A DNA stretch of 64,000 bases from Pardosa pseudoannulata (GCA_032207245.1 CM063506.1:12577939-12641938); one strand, 5' to 3'. Counted from the first letter of the stretch, positions 47,263 through 58,201 are shown. The notes: generated by a model from the letters alone, not told the origin. Program-made: numbers and translations.

Positions 47263-48905
47263 TACATTAGCGCTAAACAAGCAATTTATAAAAAAAGGCA
47301 AATAGTGAACCCAGAGCTGATTTAATAGTACAAACTGTTTTATGCAATTTAAATAAACCTTGAATTAATCCAGATACATATGTCAAGATGAATAGTTATC
47401 AGAGAACTTTCAAAAGGTTAAAGATTATTTTTATGATATACTATGTCCTATTAGAATTTTTTGTTCCATTAAAAAGTGACAAATCAGGAATTACGTGATC
47501 CCTTACAATATTATTTTCTTGAGAACATAACTTGTTGGTAATTAATATATAAGTAAGAACCTCTGCAAACTTTGCTTATTTGATTAATAATTTTTTAAAT
47601 TATAACATTATTGTTCATATAAGAGCTTATCTTTTCGTCAAGAGATCTTCATTTGAGCATACAATAAAATTATGCAGGTGTTGGTACAAAGAGCAGATGT
47701 TAAGTATGTTCGATGAATTTTCGTCGAAGACTTTTAAGCAATATAATGTCAAAATAATTATAATTTTTTTAGACAAAGATGCTTATTCCATTATCTCGAT
47801 CTCAGATAACCATAATTTTAGACATTATTTGTATTCATTTGAAATTGGTAATTTGTTACAGAAAACGTTTCGTATTTTATCAAGGGGTTGTTGTATAATT
47901 TTTGGCAATTTAATCTCTTTAAAACAAACATAACTGTTTCAAGCTGTAGTAGAAAGCTATCAAACACCTTTTTTTTTCACTTGTGATATTAAATTTTTAT
48001 CTTATGGTAGTTTTTCGATTACAATAATGTTATTGGAAGTTAAAATTAATAACTGTTGCTTTTGTAAAAAAGTCTAGATCTCCAAATGTAAACAATTTCA
48101 AAAGTCTTATGAATCAAGTTGAACCCTGTTAGTTTAACAAAATTTTGCTAATAATTGTGGCTTAATATATATTAATTACTTATTTGATCTTATAAGATAT
48201 CTGCTATTTTTATATGTATATTTTTCTTGAAAAATAAATTAACAAACGTTATCCCACAGTTTGTTTTTAAAAAAATCACTTTGCGGTATGTAATCAATTA
48301 AGAAATTACGCTTCCAAAATTTGCATTGAGAATATCTTTTCTTAAATAGGGAAATGAATAATAATGTTCCTAAATCAAGAAAATCTTATCATTTTGCGGT
48401 TGCAATCAAGCAAAAAAGATCGTTTTGTAGAATAATTATTAAATTATATTTGGTTTGTGACAATTACTTTTTTAAGTATATACCTATATTGGTAAATTAT
48501 AACGCAAAGAATTTTAAGATATTTTCAAAAAAGAAATTTTAACTTAGAAATATTTTATCGAGTTTCATGAAAAAATTGCAAGTTTTGGACAACAATGAAT
48601 TGGTAATTGTAATTTATGAACAAATATCTAGTTTAAAATATAGTAAAGTCATTAGAAGTTTAATTGTTTTCAACTAATACTTTATATAATATTGTTATAT
48701 AATTCATTTTTCAACTTATTTATAATTGATTTAGGAAAAGTCAAGATGATTAAATTTTTCAAAAAAAAATTATGGTAGTTTTGAGATTAAATTTTAGTTA
48801 AAATTTTTCTAGTAGTTAATAAATTATTCAAGTCATATGATCTCTTTCATAAAAAATAAGTAAACCTAATTATTGTCCAATGAATGATTAACACGGCCTG
48901 AATAA
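47263..48905. other. AT-rich intergenic DNA
   Basis: The 117-codon plus frame at 47580-47933 starts with TTG, is composed of AT-rich codons, and shows no domain. I consider it chance. Confidence 0.45.
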
Positions 48906-48906
48906 A

Positions 48907-49216
48907 CATCGAATTTAAGGATACCCTGGAAATATATTTAATTGAAAGATTTTGCATTAATAAGAATTAATTCCTTATTACCCGAGTTGTTTCTGTCAAA
49001 AATATATTGATGAATTTTTTAGGTCTAAGTTATTATAGACTACACAGATTTAAAAACATAGAATTTAAGGATACCCTAGAAATATATTTATTTGAACGAT
49101 TTTGCATTAATAAGAATTAATTCATTATTACCCAAGTTGTTTCTGTCAAAAATATATTGATGAATTATTTATTTTTAAGTCTAAGTTATTATGGACAACA
49201 CAGATTTTTAAAAAAT
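48907..49216 (+). repeat. Tandem duplication, unit about 155 bp
   Basis: Copies beginning ATCGAATTTAAGGATACCCT (48908) and ATAGAATTTAAGGATACCCT (49061) remain over 90% alike by eye through GTTTCTGTCAAAAATATATT. Copy 2 has a small TTATTTT insertion. Confidence 0.9.
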
Positions 49217-49219
49217 ATG

Positions 49220-51015
49220 AAATTTAAGCAACTTAGAAGACTGTCAGCTTGTCTTATTAGTAATCATTTTAAACATCATACATGCCATTTATGAAAAAAA
49301 AGTTATAAATAGTGATAGGTAACTTATTTGGTATCCCGACGGGTAACTCAATAACATATAGTGAAGCAATTCGTTATGATTTTAGATAATGTACTTATCT
49401 AAAAAATTAATTTGAGCTTAAGGTTAAAAAAGCCATAAAATGTTAATTCAATGATAGAGTTATAGATTATAGCAGACGCCCGAAAATTGGATAGATTATT
49501 TATAAGACTGCTATCTACCTTCGCTGAAAAGGAAAACTTGTTTCGAGAAAACATAAAAATTCTTCAAACTATTTTTTAGCTATTCCTAAAAAAGGGCATT
49601 AGTCATTAATGGTGGAATTTAGGAATTACCTAAATAAAGTTTTATTAGTTAACTTTTAAATCTGATTTTCAATTTTGAAAAATTAAGTATTGGAATACTA
49701 TTTTCCATATCTACTTAAGTATTAATATATAAATGAAGACAAAGTATATTACAAAAAATATAAAATAGTAAGGGATAAATTTTAAGAAATTAGAAAAATA
49801 TAATTATTTTAATCCTTTTTTTTTCGTAACATGGTCTTAGTAAGGCAAAGTGTATTTCGCAAAGAAAGATAAAAACTATAACTCTTCTAAATAATAGTGT
49901 ACTTACAATTTATGGTTCATTAATGCCAGTTCTTTTGAATGTTGAGGTCTCTATCACTGCCAAACCAGTTTTACAGCTTGAAATAATGAATAAATATTTC
50001 GCTAAAGTACAAAGTTAAGACTTTTTTAAGATTTGAAATTAGTTTCTTGAATCAAGAAAACGAAAAACAAACAAAAACAAACCGTAGTTAATGCAAAATT
50101 CCCAGGAAATTGGAGTAACTCATTTTCGGTACCCTGAGAAAACTCTCTTACTAAAGCATAAAAAATATGGTTGGTGAAATTCGAAAGAAGAGAAATTATT
50201 TAGTTTAATGCTTTGCGTTTACGCAAGTAAGGAGAAATTCGTCGATATGTTAATTTTTAAATTATATTGGAGGAAAAGCTACTTTTTCCATTGAAGTGCA
50301 ATTGGAATTGAAAAGATTTTGGTATATTATGCTTCATAGTATATGTTTCAGTTATGGAAAACAAGTTATTAAAATTTATATTATTGCTAATTTTACATTA
50401 TGCGAGTAATTCAAAAGCTTTGAGTCAAAATTTAAAAAATTTTGACTAAAGTTTTGACTAAAATTTTTGACTTAAATAAAGGCAATTTTTATTATTACCA
50501 GAACTCCCAAAACAATAAGTTATTTACTGTATTTTGTTACGGTGTAAACTACTATACTATATACTTACTTCACGTATAAACAAAATCTGATTTAACTTGA
50601 ATAATTCTTGAACGCTATTGTTACGCCTTGTAGACGTTTCTTAATTAAAATAATAGACCGTTAAAAATTTAAAATAACTATTTTTTAAATGAAAGCGTTA
50701 TGTATTATTTACCTTTCCTTGCTAAAAATATATTTTCAAAAAATTGTCTTGCAGATATAACAATAGTAACAAAGTTTGACAAAACAGGATAGGGTTAAAT
50801 TAAAGCCCTGTGAAACTCCAATTTTATATTTTTGTTTTCTTTCTTAAGGAAATATTAAGTAAACATTTCCAAGAAAACAATTTATAAATAAGTACTATAC
50901 GAATATTGATTATGATTGTGTATGTTTTTGAAAATACGAGGCTCATGAAATATAGTCTCTATATCTTCATTCATATTGAAATAAAAATTATTCTTCAGTT
51001 ACATTTCATTTATTA
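49220..51015. other. AT-rich intergenic DNA, includes a repeat R fragment
   Basis: 49500-49600 (CCTTCGCTGAAAAGGAAAAC, then AACATAAAAATTCTTCAAAC) is the reverse complement of repeat R at 41.9 kb. Nothing else was recognised. If the GAS1-like transcript is spliced, this stretch lies within its first intron. Confidence 0.45.
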
Positions 51016-51017
51016 GA

Positions 51018-51069
51018 GTTAAACATTACTTAAAAAGTTTTGTTATTAACTTTTTAAGTAATGTTTAAC
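51018..51069. repeat. Perfect inverted repeat (22-bp arms, 8-nt loop)
   Basis: GTTAAACATTACTTAAAAAG plus TT at 51018-51039 is exactly complementary to 51048-51069. There is no target duplication. It lies about 700 bp beyond the GAS1-like donor, so it would be intronic if that donor is used. Confidence 0.88.
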
Positions 51070-51780
51070 GTTTTTAGTATCAACTGAAAATAAAATGTTA
51101 TATCATACCTTTGTACTATGATTTAAGTGATTCATTTCGCTTTAAAAAGTTATTTAATAAAAATTATTCCATAAACATTACTCTGCCTACTACCAGTAAT
51201 TTTCCTTTTAGAAATCCAAAACTGTATTATCGATGACTAATTTAAGGTTTTAATAGTAGTTTTGTATGCATTACGATTTTCTGACTTCAGCATTATTTTT
51301 AGGCAAAGTTAATATTGAGTTTTGCAAAACAATTTACTTCACAAGATTTACGAAAGTTGAACTATTATATTTTAGTACAATTTTTTTTTTGAACTGATTA
51401 TTATTTCATTTCAATTTGCAAAATCTTAGCTGATTTTTCAGGCTTTTATTTATTTAAGTTTTTTTTTTATTTTATAAACATAATACTAACAAACAAACAA
51501 ATAAATTGATAAATTATCTATTATTTCTTTTAAAATTTTCACGAATTGGAACTAGCTATTCTTTTACCTGGCACTCCTTGGTAGTCAGATTAAGTATATG
51601 AGGTATCGGAGGTTCACACATGGTGTCATCGTTGGATCTCTCCAACTGTGTATAACAATGTTTTATGCATGTTAAAATATTGAACGGAAAATATTACGTT
51701 TGGTTACATGGACTTAAAGAAATGTTTTCCTTTGTCTAATTCCTAAAGCAGGAAATTAAAAATATCAAGATGAGTCATTC

Positions 51781-52662
51781 TTACTTACCTAATTTTTGAT
51801 GATTTTCTGATGTCCACCACCAAGGCCACACAATAAAATGCAGTGATACTAGCCACTGATGTATCGTTGAAGAAAGTTTATTGTTTACCTTAGCGGTAAG
51901 ACTGTCTTTCGTAAATAAACTAAAATCTTCAGAACAAGTTTTTAACGAACATAAAATTAATATGCACGAAAGAAGACAAGTCAAATACCAAGAAGATTTT
52001 AACGTCCGGCAACCGGAATTGCTATCTGGTGTGGTAGGTTTGAAGTGATGAGTCTCTTCCACATATGTCTCTTTCCCAAGACACAATCTTTGAGTATTTT
52101 GTTTGATTCTAATGCAAGGGAAGTCTTCCGACCCATCACAGTAGCAGTCGTGCAACTTCGCCGCTTTATCCTGCCGACCAAGGATGTTAAGACTGTTATT
52201 GCATCGGCGGGTGCATTTGTGCCCATGAAACATGGATTTGCACAGTCTGTGGTAATACGCCAAAGCAGTGGAGCATTGGGTGTCAGCTGAACAAATAAGT
52301 TCTGCAATGGAACACGAGACGACTGTGTTGTCTGCTGTGGCATAACTCACTTCAGGCCTGCAGACTTCAAGGCGCTCTTTACTCGTCTTGCAGAAGGCAT
52401 CGTCTCCACAATCGCACGTGGCCATCTCTACACCGGACTCGTGGCTCATTAGCGATATGAGCGTTCTCCGACAGGACCACGGACATCTGGTAGATATGCC
52501 GGACAGTACGTCGGAGCAGTCTTTCATGTAATTAAACAGCGTTTTGGTACAGTCCTCCCTGAACATGCACCTCTTGTGGGCCTCATCGCACCTGATCCGG
52601 CCCGATGCCGGACCCACGACGGCCGCTGCCGACCACAGCCAGCACCAGAGCAAGAGGATCAT
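51781..52662 (-). CDS. GAS1-like: GAS1-like protein with two GDNF/GAS1 domains, exon 1 (partial gene)
   Basis: A 293-codon open frame starts at an ATG with purine at -3 (GAGCGATGATC). Residues 1-21 are a hydrophobic signal peptide. Two repeated modules follow: cysteines 25, 32, 38, 49, 60, 64, 83, 85, 91, 101 and 117, 124, 130, 141, 150, 154, 173, 175, 183, 194. The spacing is nearly identical and the CxC motif sits at the same place, which is the GDNF-receptor/GAS1 domain. Two rather than three domains favour GAS1 over GFR-alpha. N155 is a possible glycosylation site. Vertebrate GAS1 is a GPI-anchored co-receptor for Hedgehog and related signals; that role here is inferred. Residues 224-240 are hydrophobic after SNSG and could be a GPI signal, but 53 more codons follow, ending at TAG|GTAAGT (intron from 51788). 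The true C-terminus may come from a later exon outside the recognised sequence. Confidence 0.88.
   Translation of the reverse strand: MILLLWCWLWSAAAVVGPASGRIRCDEAHKRCMFREDCTKTLFNYMKDCSDVLSGISTRCPWSCRRTLISLMSHESGVEMATCDCGDDAFCKTSKERLEVCRPEVSYATADNTVVSCSIAELICSADTQCSTALAYYHRLCKSMFHGHKCTRRCNNSLNILGRQDKAAKLHDCYCDGSEDFPCIRIKQNTQRLCLGKETYVEETHHFKPTTPDSNSGCRTLKSSWYLTCLLSCILILCSLKTCSEDFSLFTKDSLTAKVNNKLSSTIHQWLVSLHFIVWPWWWTSENHQKLGK
51783..51791 (-). promoter_or_regulatory. Strong splice donor TAG|GTAAGT
   Basis: On the minus strand the frame reads AAATTAGGTAAGTAAG: TAG|GTAAGT matches the metazoan donor consensus at almost every position, and the frame stops only 2 codons later. A weaker alternative, AAG|GTAAAC, lies at 51888. 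The exon would end at 51789 in phase 1. Confidence 0.65.
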
Positions 52663-52960
52663 CGCTCGTTCCTCATCCTTCCTCCATTCCCTGCACTGAG
52701 TGACGCCCGCGTGCCTGTCTGAACTCTCCCCGAGTGGGGATTGAGAGATAACCGCCGGTTGACTTGCAGAGTGCGCCCAAACAGGGTTGTCTTACAAACG
52801 AACGCCCCTTTCTACTCCCCCCTATCCACCCAACGCAGCCAAATCGCGCCAATGGAAATACGTGCTTTGGGTTCGTTGAGATTTTCTCTCGGATGTCACG
52901 ATCGAAGTTGGAACTTTGTCAGGCCAGAAAAATGTTTTTCTGTTGAGATGGAAGAATAGA
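52663..52960 (-). promoter_or_regulatory. Promoter/5' leader region of the GAS1-like gene
   Basis: Directly upstream of the ATG lies about 300 bp of CpG-containing, GC-richer DNA. It has an initiator-like TCAGTGC about 40 bp before the start codon (near 52697 on the minus strand) and no clear TATA box. The short plus-strand frames across it are shadows. The composition returns to AT-rich beyond about 52960. Confidence 0.5.
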
Positions 52961-52989
52961 ATGCATTTTTGTGTTTATAATGTATATGC

Positions 52990-54040
52990 ATTCTATGCAA
53001 AGAACATAAATAAAGAAAGTTCCGAAAATAAATGCGTTCTCGCTTTAATATACGGATGTACATAAAGGAGAATTTATGCCATATCGAACAATAAAATAAC
53101 AAGAGAAAGCCTTATTGAAACGAATGTATCCCTACAGAATATAAATTACTTTAGTAACAGAAGTTTGAGGATTAAATTGTACATTTTTTTTCAGATCAAA
53201 GATTTACATAAACTTGCATGACCTATTTCCGTATATTTCTCATGTGATAAACACAAACTCCTATCAGATGCGGATTTTTTGTATTTTATTATTATCCATC
53301 AATGATACAGCAAAAGAAGATCGTTCACTTTATGAAGTATTCTCAGTCATTGAATTATCATTTCAAAATATACAACACTGGCATCTAAAATGCGCTCTTT
53401 TTCCCAATGTAGGGATAGATTGTCCATGAAATATTACCCATACAGCTCCACGAACTTACTGATAATATATTGGTGATTACCATCGCTTTCTATGAGGGGC
53501 AACAAGTGTAACAACTAAGCTTAAAGAGATATTTTAACATACTCTTAGCACCTTGACAGGCGGATACGCTTACCCTAGCTGATTAGGTGCCACTTTAAAA
53601 TGTAGTCTATTAGGACAGATATTACCTTTAAAATTTCATGTCAGAGAATTTCTAAATAATTATTTTCTAAAAGGATTCAACCTTAGAAAAAAAAAAATTT
53701 TTTTTCTGTTATATACTATTATAATCCCTTACAGTTTCAGTTTGTGGGTGAAAAACCTTATACGATAATATTTCGTAAATCCTTTTTAGTATTTGAATAA
53801 AATGCTCTGTTGTAAGTCTTTATAAATATATAAGAAAGAATTATGTGTAAAAGAAAAATGCTCCAATATTTCTTTTCTAACTTTGGAGCATAGTGAACAA
53901 AATCTAACATTATAACTAAAACGATTTTAATTCCTCTTCAAAATATTCAAATTCTTATAAGCTTTCCTTTACTTGGTAGATTTATTGTCCTTTGTTATAT
54001 AGATTACTCTGTTGATCATTGAATTTTCACTGAAACTTTA
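52990..54040. other. AT-rich intergenic DNA upstream of the GAS1-like gene
   Basis: No gene was recognised. 53300-53600 is of mixed composition, without motif support. Confidence 0.4.
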
Positions 54041-54042
54041 TA

Positions 54043-54840
54043 CAGTCAGTACTGGCTATATGGTTACCCGCTTATAAGGTCACCCCGCTTATATGGTCAG
54101 TTTTCTAAAGTCCCGTCTAACTTGATAGGGAACATGTGTTAAAGTGCCTCGTTTATACAGTCATTTTTTTCTTTTTACCGGTTATGTGGTCAGTTTCATG
54201 TTTCCAACGAGTTTCCATTTTTTTTAAGAAGTCAGTTCGAAATTGGAGAGGACCTGAATTCAAGCCTTTATTTCCCTCCCTTTCCCACTTTCTTAATTGT
54301 GTAGACTATTCGTTGGAGTTTCTCACCTCTCTCAGTACTCTTGCCCCCTGATAAGAGGTGGACATCTGTCTGTTTATTGGTTGATATCTCTCCCTGCTTA
54401 AGTTGATATTGAAACGAAACAAGTAAAGGAAAATTTTGTTGCACTTGGATCATACGTCACGAATAAGAACGTTCATTTTTTAATTATGGCTTCGAAAAGA
54501 AAGAATTGATCATTTGCTGCCAAAAAATAATTTATTGAAAATTTTAAAAAATCTGATCTTTCAAAGGCTGCTTTCGCCAAAACAAATTCGATTACCCGGT
54601 CGGCAGTAAACAACATTTTAGCTGCTAAACTTTGGTCATTAAGTGTTGAAATCGGTGATGAAGAAAGAAAATGCCAGCGCTTGTCACCTTATGGGAATGT
54701 GGATAAGGCTTTTCTGTTATGGATTAAAAATGCAAGGTATATGCCCAAAAGGGTTGTATTGTTCCGCATATATGGTCACCCCTCTTATATGGTCTGATTT
54801 TTCTGGACCACTGATCTGACCATATAACCGATACAGACTG
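54043..54840 (+). mobile_element. Tigger/pogo family B, copy 1
   Basis: The left end CAGTCAGTACTGGCTATATG and the right end CCATATAACCGATACAGACTG are near-complementary. TA precedes the left end. It is 798 bp and keeps only the N-terminal part of the transposase. It is paired in inverted orientation with the copy at 57.4 kb. Confidence 0.88.
54486..54780 (+). pseudogene. Tigger transposase N-terminal remnant (family B copy 1)
   Basis: ATG at 54486 gives MASKRKN, then TGA, then SFAAKK, a second stop, and FIENFKKSDLSKAAFAKTNS with ITRSAVNNILAAKLWS, the CENP-B-type DNA-binding domain. It continues into ERKCQRLSPYGNVDKAFLLW, the start of the second helix-turn-helix. The catalytic domain is absent. 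Confidence 0.7.
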
Positions 54841-55800
54841 AAGTTAGAATCCATAAAATCATGCCAACATTTCACACTATGTTTAGAATTTCAGTAATTA
54901 ATAAAAAACGGTGTTTATGATGAAACCTTCTTTTCGTGTCGTATGATTATTCGTGCCTCCTCCTTTGTAAATGTATATAAAGATATCATTATAAAAAAAT
55001 TACCAGAATGATATCTAATACAATTACATTATTATGTTACCTAAGATATTTCTATATGCGTAATCGTCGTAAATAAAAAATAGAAAACTAAAAAAATTTT
55101 TTTTAATTACAATTTAAAATGTGATAAATTATATCCCTTACACTTATGAATTATTTAAATATTAATTAGATAATTAATTGGTTAAATTAGAAATGTTTAA
55201 ATAAAATGTAAAAACCTTTCCGGAGTATTCAAAAATTTCTGCAAATTTTAGCAACTTAATTTTTTTTACAGAATTTTTCGTTATACTCGGAGTCTTTGAT
55301 ATAATATTCTTAAATAATATGAGTTTTGACAAGTATATTTGATACCTTTCAAATTTTGTTATGTTGCGTTAGATAAAGTTCATTAGAATTTGTAAGTTGA
55401 AAGATACAAAACATTTTCCCAGTCTTAATATGCAGCCTAAAATCAAAACTACAAGCAGAAGTTTATCTTGAATATCGCATTCTACAAGCGAAACAGTATA
55501 TTTATCGAAAATTTAATATTAATTATTTCATTAGATTTCAGAGATTGAACTATGTTTTATGCTAGTAAATAATTTAAAATTCGGGGGAAAAATTTGCTAT
55601 GAATTTTTTATAAGACTTTCAAGAAGTTTTTAATCTTGCATCAATGTAAACAACACAGTTGGTACAAGTTTATTGTAAAAGGAAGAGTTATGATTTTTTA
55701 TGAAAAAAAATTAATGATTGCTTTAAATTTAAGTATCATTATTATTTCCAATGTCGAGGATTTGATCTTTTAACTTTAGCCACTACTAAGCTGCATATAT
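54841..55800. other. AT-rich intergenic DNA
   Basis: No gene or repeat was recognised. Confidence 0.45.
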
Positions 55801-55804
55801 TCAT

Positions 55805-56098
55805 TGCTATTTTATTGTGGGAGCACCATATTGGTGGATAATATTTCTCCCTAGGACAACAAAAACGAACAAAGTTGTTCCCCATAATTTAAAAGCAGGG
55901 ACCAAGCTGAAGTCCCCCTAAGTTTGGCTTGCCACCTACATAGGTATCGTTCGGGAACTTGAAACCACGAAACTATTTTACGTGCTTCCACCGCCCTTTA
56001 TGAACACGACGGATCTTAGGCCAAATCAAATCTTGAACTCATAAACCTCCAGTTATGAGATAGTGGATATATTACCGCGGTTCCTCGTATTTAAGTAG
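55805..56098 (-). mobile_element. tRNA-derived SINE family 2, copy 2
   Basis: It matches the 35.7-36.1 kb copy along the body: GTTCGGGAACTTGAAACCAC versus CTTTTGGGAACTTGGAGGAC, ACGAAACTATTTTACGTGCT versus CAAACCTATTTTATGTGCCC, and the downstream tRNA-like head (TTATGAGATAGTGGATATAT). The head is more decayed than in copy 1. Confidence 0.6.
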
Positions 56099-56259
56099 AC
56101 TTTATGAAAACTTAAAGTTAAATATTTCTATTATGATTACAAAACCTGTTTTTTTTTCCAGTTATCTTTTCTGCATTCAACGGAAATAGCATATCTTTTC
56201 CAGTAAAATATCGCATTTTTGTTGTTTTTGTTGTCGCACTTAGCCCTGTTAACATTTCT

Positions 56260-56560
56260 TTATGCTTGTGTGAGACCACACTCAAAGACCCCCGAGAATA
56301 GTCTTTCGGAATTCGAATCGGTTCTGCGCCGTCGGAATCTCATCTGGAAGTCTTTTTGGTGGCCTGAAACTGCAAGCCAGCACAAATATGCCGATAAGTA
56401 TTATCATTTTTCCACAGTCAAAAACTGCTAAAGATAGCCGAGAGGAGAGCTCGTTCATTATTTCCATCCCCACGCGCTGCTCCGAACAAAGCTTATAAAT
56501 AGCTGATCCGCAAGACCGACATGCGACATTCATTTTGTCGCCTGGAATGAGCGACGGGCA
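56260..56560. promoter_or_regulatory. Complex GC-richer island, 3.6 kb upstream of the GAS1-like start
   Basis: GGTTCTGCGCCGTCGGAATC, CCACGCGCTGCTCCGAAC and GACCGACATGCGACATTC contrast with the AT-rich surroundings. It carries GATA/TATC cores (TTATCATT, AAGATAGC) and TATAAATAGC at 56494. The minus frame of 83 codons lacks a motif. It is a plausible enhancer or unannotated promoter, unproven. Confidence 0.33.
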
Positions 56561-57044
56561 CAGAAGAAAAAGAAGTTTAAAAAAAAAAATGAATCAGAGG
56601 ATTAAAGTGCGGAACCTGTGGCGTGGGTGGCAAAGCTAACACTGAATAATAATGAGAATTTATTGCATCCATATTCCGTTCTAGGTATACTGTATGTTTT
56701 GCACATGTATATGTTTGCTTAAGTTTAACACAGCAATGCTTTAAAGCTGAAGTAAAATACCCCCCAAAGAGAAAATGATTGCTCAAGAGCAGCGCCACAG
56801 GATTGGTTCTAAAAACTTTGTGGCCCAGGACAAAAATGTATAATGTCGCCCATTCCAATCTCCAACATACATTGCTATAAAGTTTTCTCACACAGCGCGG
56901 AGTTCCTTGAACACAGATTATAAACGTAAAACTGATATTTATTTTATTCATCTAAAAAAAATTTCATAACACCGTTTACTTATTCTTACTACTACGAATT
57001 ACCTAAATAAAAAATACAGTTTTGCAAGCACTTTTATTTGTGCT
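56561..57044. other. Unassigned, includes a 124-codon minus frame
   Basis: The frame at 56577-56951 overlaps GC-richer DNA around 56790-56870 (AGCGCCACAGGATTGG, TTGTGGCCCAGGAC), which looks like part of a repeat. No domain was recognised. Confidence 0.35.
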
Positions 57045-57050
57045 AATATT

Positions 57051-57389
57051 GCCGCATAAAGAAACCTAACCAACGAGCTCTGTGGCCGAATGGTCAAAGT
57101 ACGCGATCCAGACGCGAAGTTCGTGTGTTCGATGCTCCCCATGGCGGTTGATCCAAAGTGTTGATTTTTAATTCAAAAATGTTATTTATTGTTGCCTTAT
57201 GTTCTCGAACATTCTATATATTTCTTTATTATGTAAATTAGTTATTTCTCGAATATTCTATTCGGGTATAAAAGCTGATACCCACTAATTGTAGGCAACT
57301 TCTCGATCTTGTAAAGTTGCGAGTTGCTACATAGCTTCAATAAATGCGTCTGTTAAGTTAAACGGTGTGTTCATTCGAATCTTCGTGAC
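57051..57389 (+). mobile_element. tRNA-headed element with LTR-like tail
   Basis: It starts with a tRNA-like block (CTCTGTGGCCGAATGGTCAA, later GTTCGTGTGTTCGATGCTCC). It then runs into sequence with TATA box GGGTATAAAAGC at 57264, AATAAA at about 57342, and an end in CGTGACA, all LTR-like features. AATATT occurs immediately outside both ends (57045-57050, 57390-57395), a possible target duplication, though weak in AT-rich DNA. It is either a SINE or a solo LTR adjoining a tRNA-like piece. Confidence 0.5.
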
Positions 57390-57404
57390 AATATTATATA
57401 AATA

Positions 57405-58199
57405 CAGTCTGTATCGGTTATATGGTCAGCTCAGCTGTCCAGAAAAATCAGACCCTATAAGCTGGGTAACCATATATGCGGAACAATACAACCTTATTGT
57501 GCCTATACCGTGCATTTAATCCATAACAGAAGAGCCTTATCCACATTCCCATAAGGTGACAAGTTCTGACATTTTCTTTCTTGATCACCAATTTCAACAC
57601 TTGAGGACCAAAGTTTGGCAGCTAGAATGCTGTTTAATGTCGTCCGGGTAATCGAATTTGCTTTGGCGAAAGCAGCCTTTGAAAGATTAGATTTTTTAAA
57701 ATTTTCAATCAATTCATTTTTGGCAGCAAATGATCAATTCTTTCTTTTTGAAGCCATAATTAAAAAATGAACGTTCTTATTCGTGACGTAGGATCCAAAT
57801 GCAACAAAATTTTCCTTTACTCGTTTCGTCTCAATTTCAACTTAAGCAGGGAGAGATAACCAATAAACAGACAGATGTCCACCTCTTGTCAGGGGGCAAG
57901 AGAACTGAGAGAGGTGATGTCTACACAAATAAGAAAGGGGGGAAAGGGAGGGAAATAATGGCTTGAATTCAGGTCCTCTCCGATTTAACATTGACTTATT
58001 AAAAAAACAAAAAGAAAAAAAACGGAAACTTGTTGAAAACATGAAACTGACCATATAATTGGTAACAAGAAAAAAAAATGACTGTGTAAGCGGTGCACTT
58101 TAACGCATGTTTCCTATTAAGTTAGACTAGACTTTAGAAAACTGACCATATAAGCGGGGTGACCTTATTAGCGGGTGACCATATAGCCGGTACTGACTG
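57405..58199 (-). mobile_element. Tigger/pogo family B, copy 2
   Basis: Ends CAGTCTGTATCGGTTATATG and CCATATAGCCGGTACTGACTG, with TA on both sides (57403-57404, 58200-58201). It is 795 bp, inverted relative to copy 1 and alignable end to end. It lies immediately right of the tRNA-headed element. Confidence 0.9.
57503..57757 (-). pseudogene. Tigger transposase N-terminal remnant (family B copy 2)
   Basis: It carries the same MASKRKN-stop-SFAAKN start as copy 1, followed by LIENFKKSNLSKAAFAKANS, ITRTTLNSILAAKLWS and a short second helix region. The in-frame TGA is at the same codon as in copy 1, so it existed in the common progenitor. Confidence 0.72.
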
Positions 58200-58201
58200 T
58201 A

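Noticed and set aside
47580..47933. 117-codon plus frame
   Set aside because: Starts at TTG, AT-driven composition (Ile, Asn, Phe, Lys, Leu), no signal peptide or motif.
51999..52343. 114-codon minus frame and 81-codon plus frame inside the GAS1-like exon
   Set aside because: Shadows of the real frame, which explains the cysteine spacing and the signal peptide.
56577..56951. 124-codon minus frame
   Set aside because: Does not resemble any family I know, and overlaps what looks like repeat sequence; no start or splice context.
57073..57140. Possible tRNA-Ser or tRNA-Leu gene
   Set aside because: Mismatched stems and a degenerate B box (GTTCGATGC); treated as the head of a retroelement.
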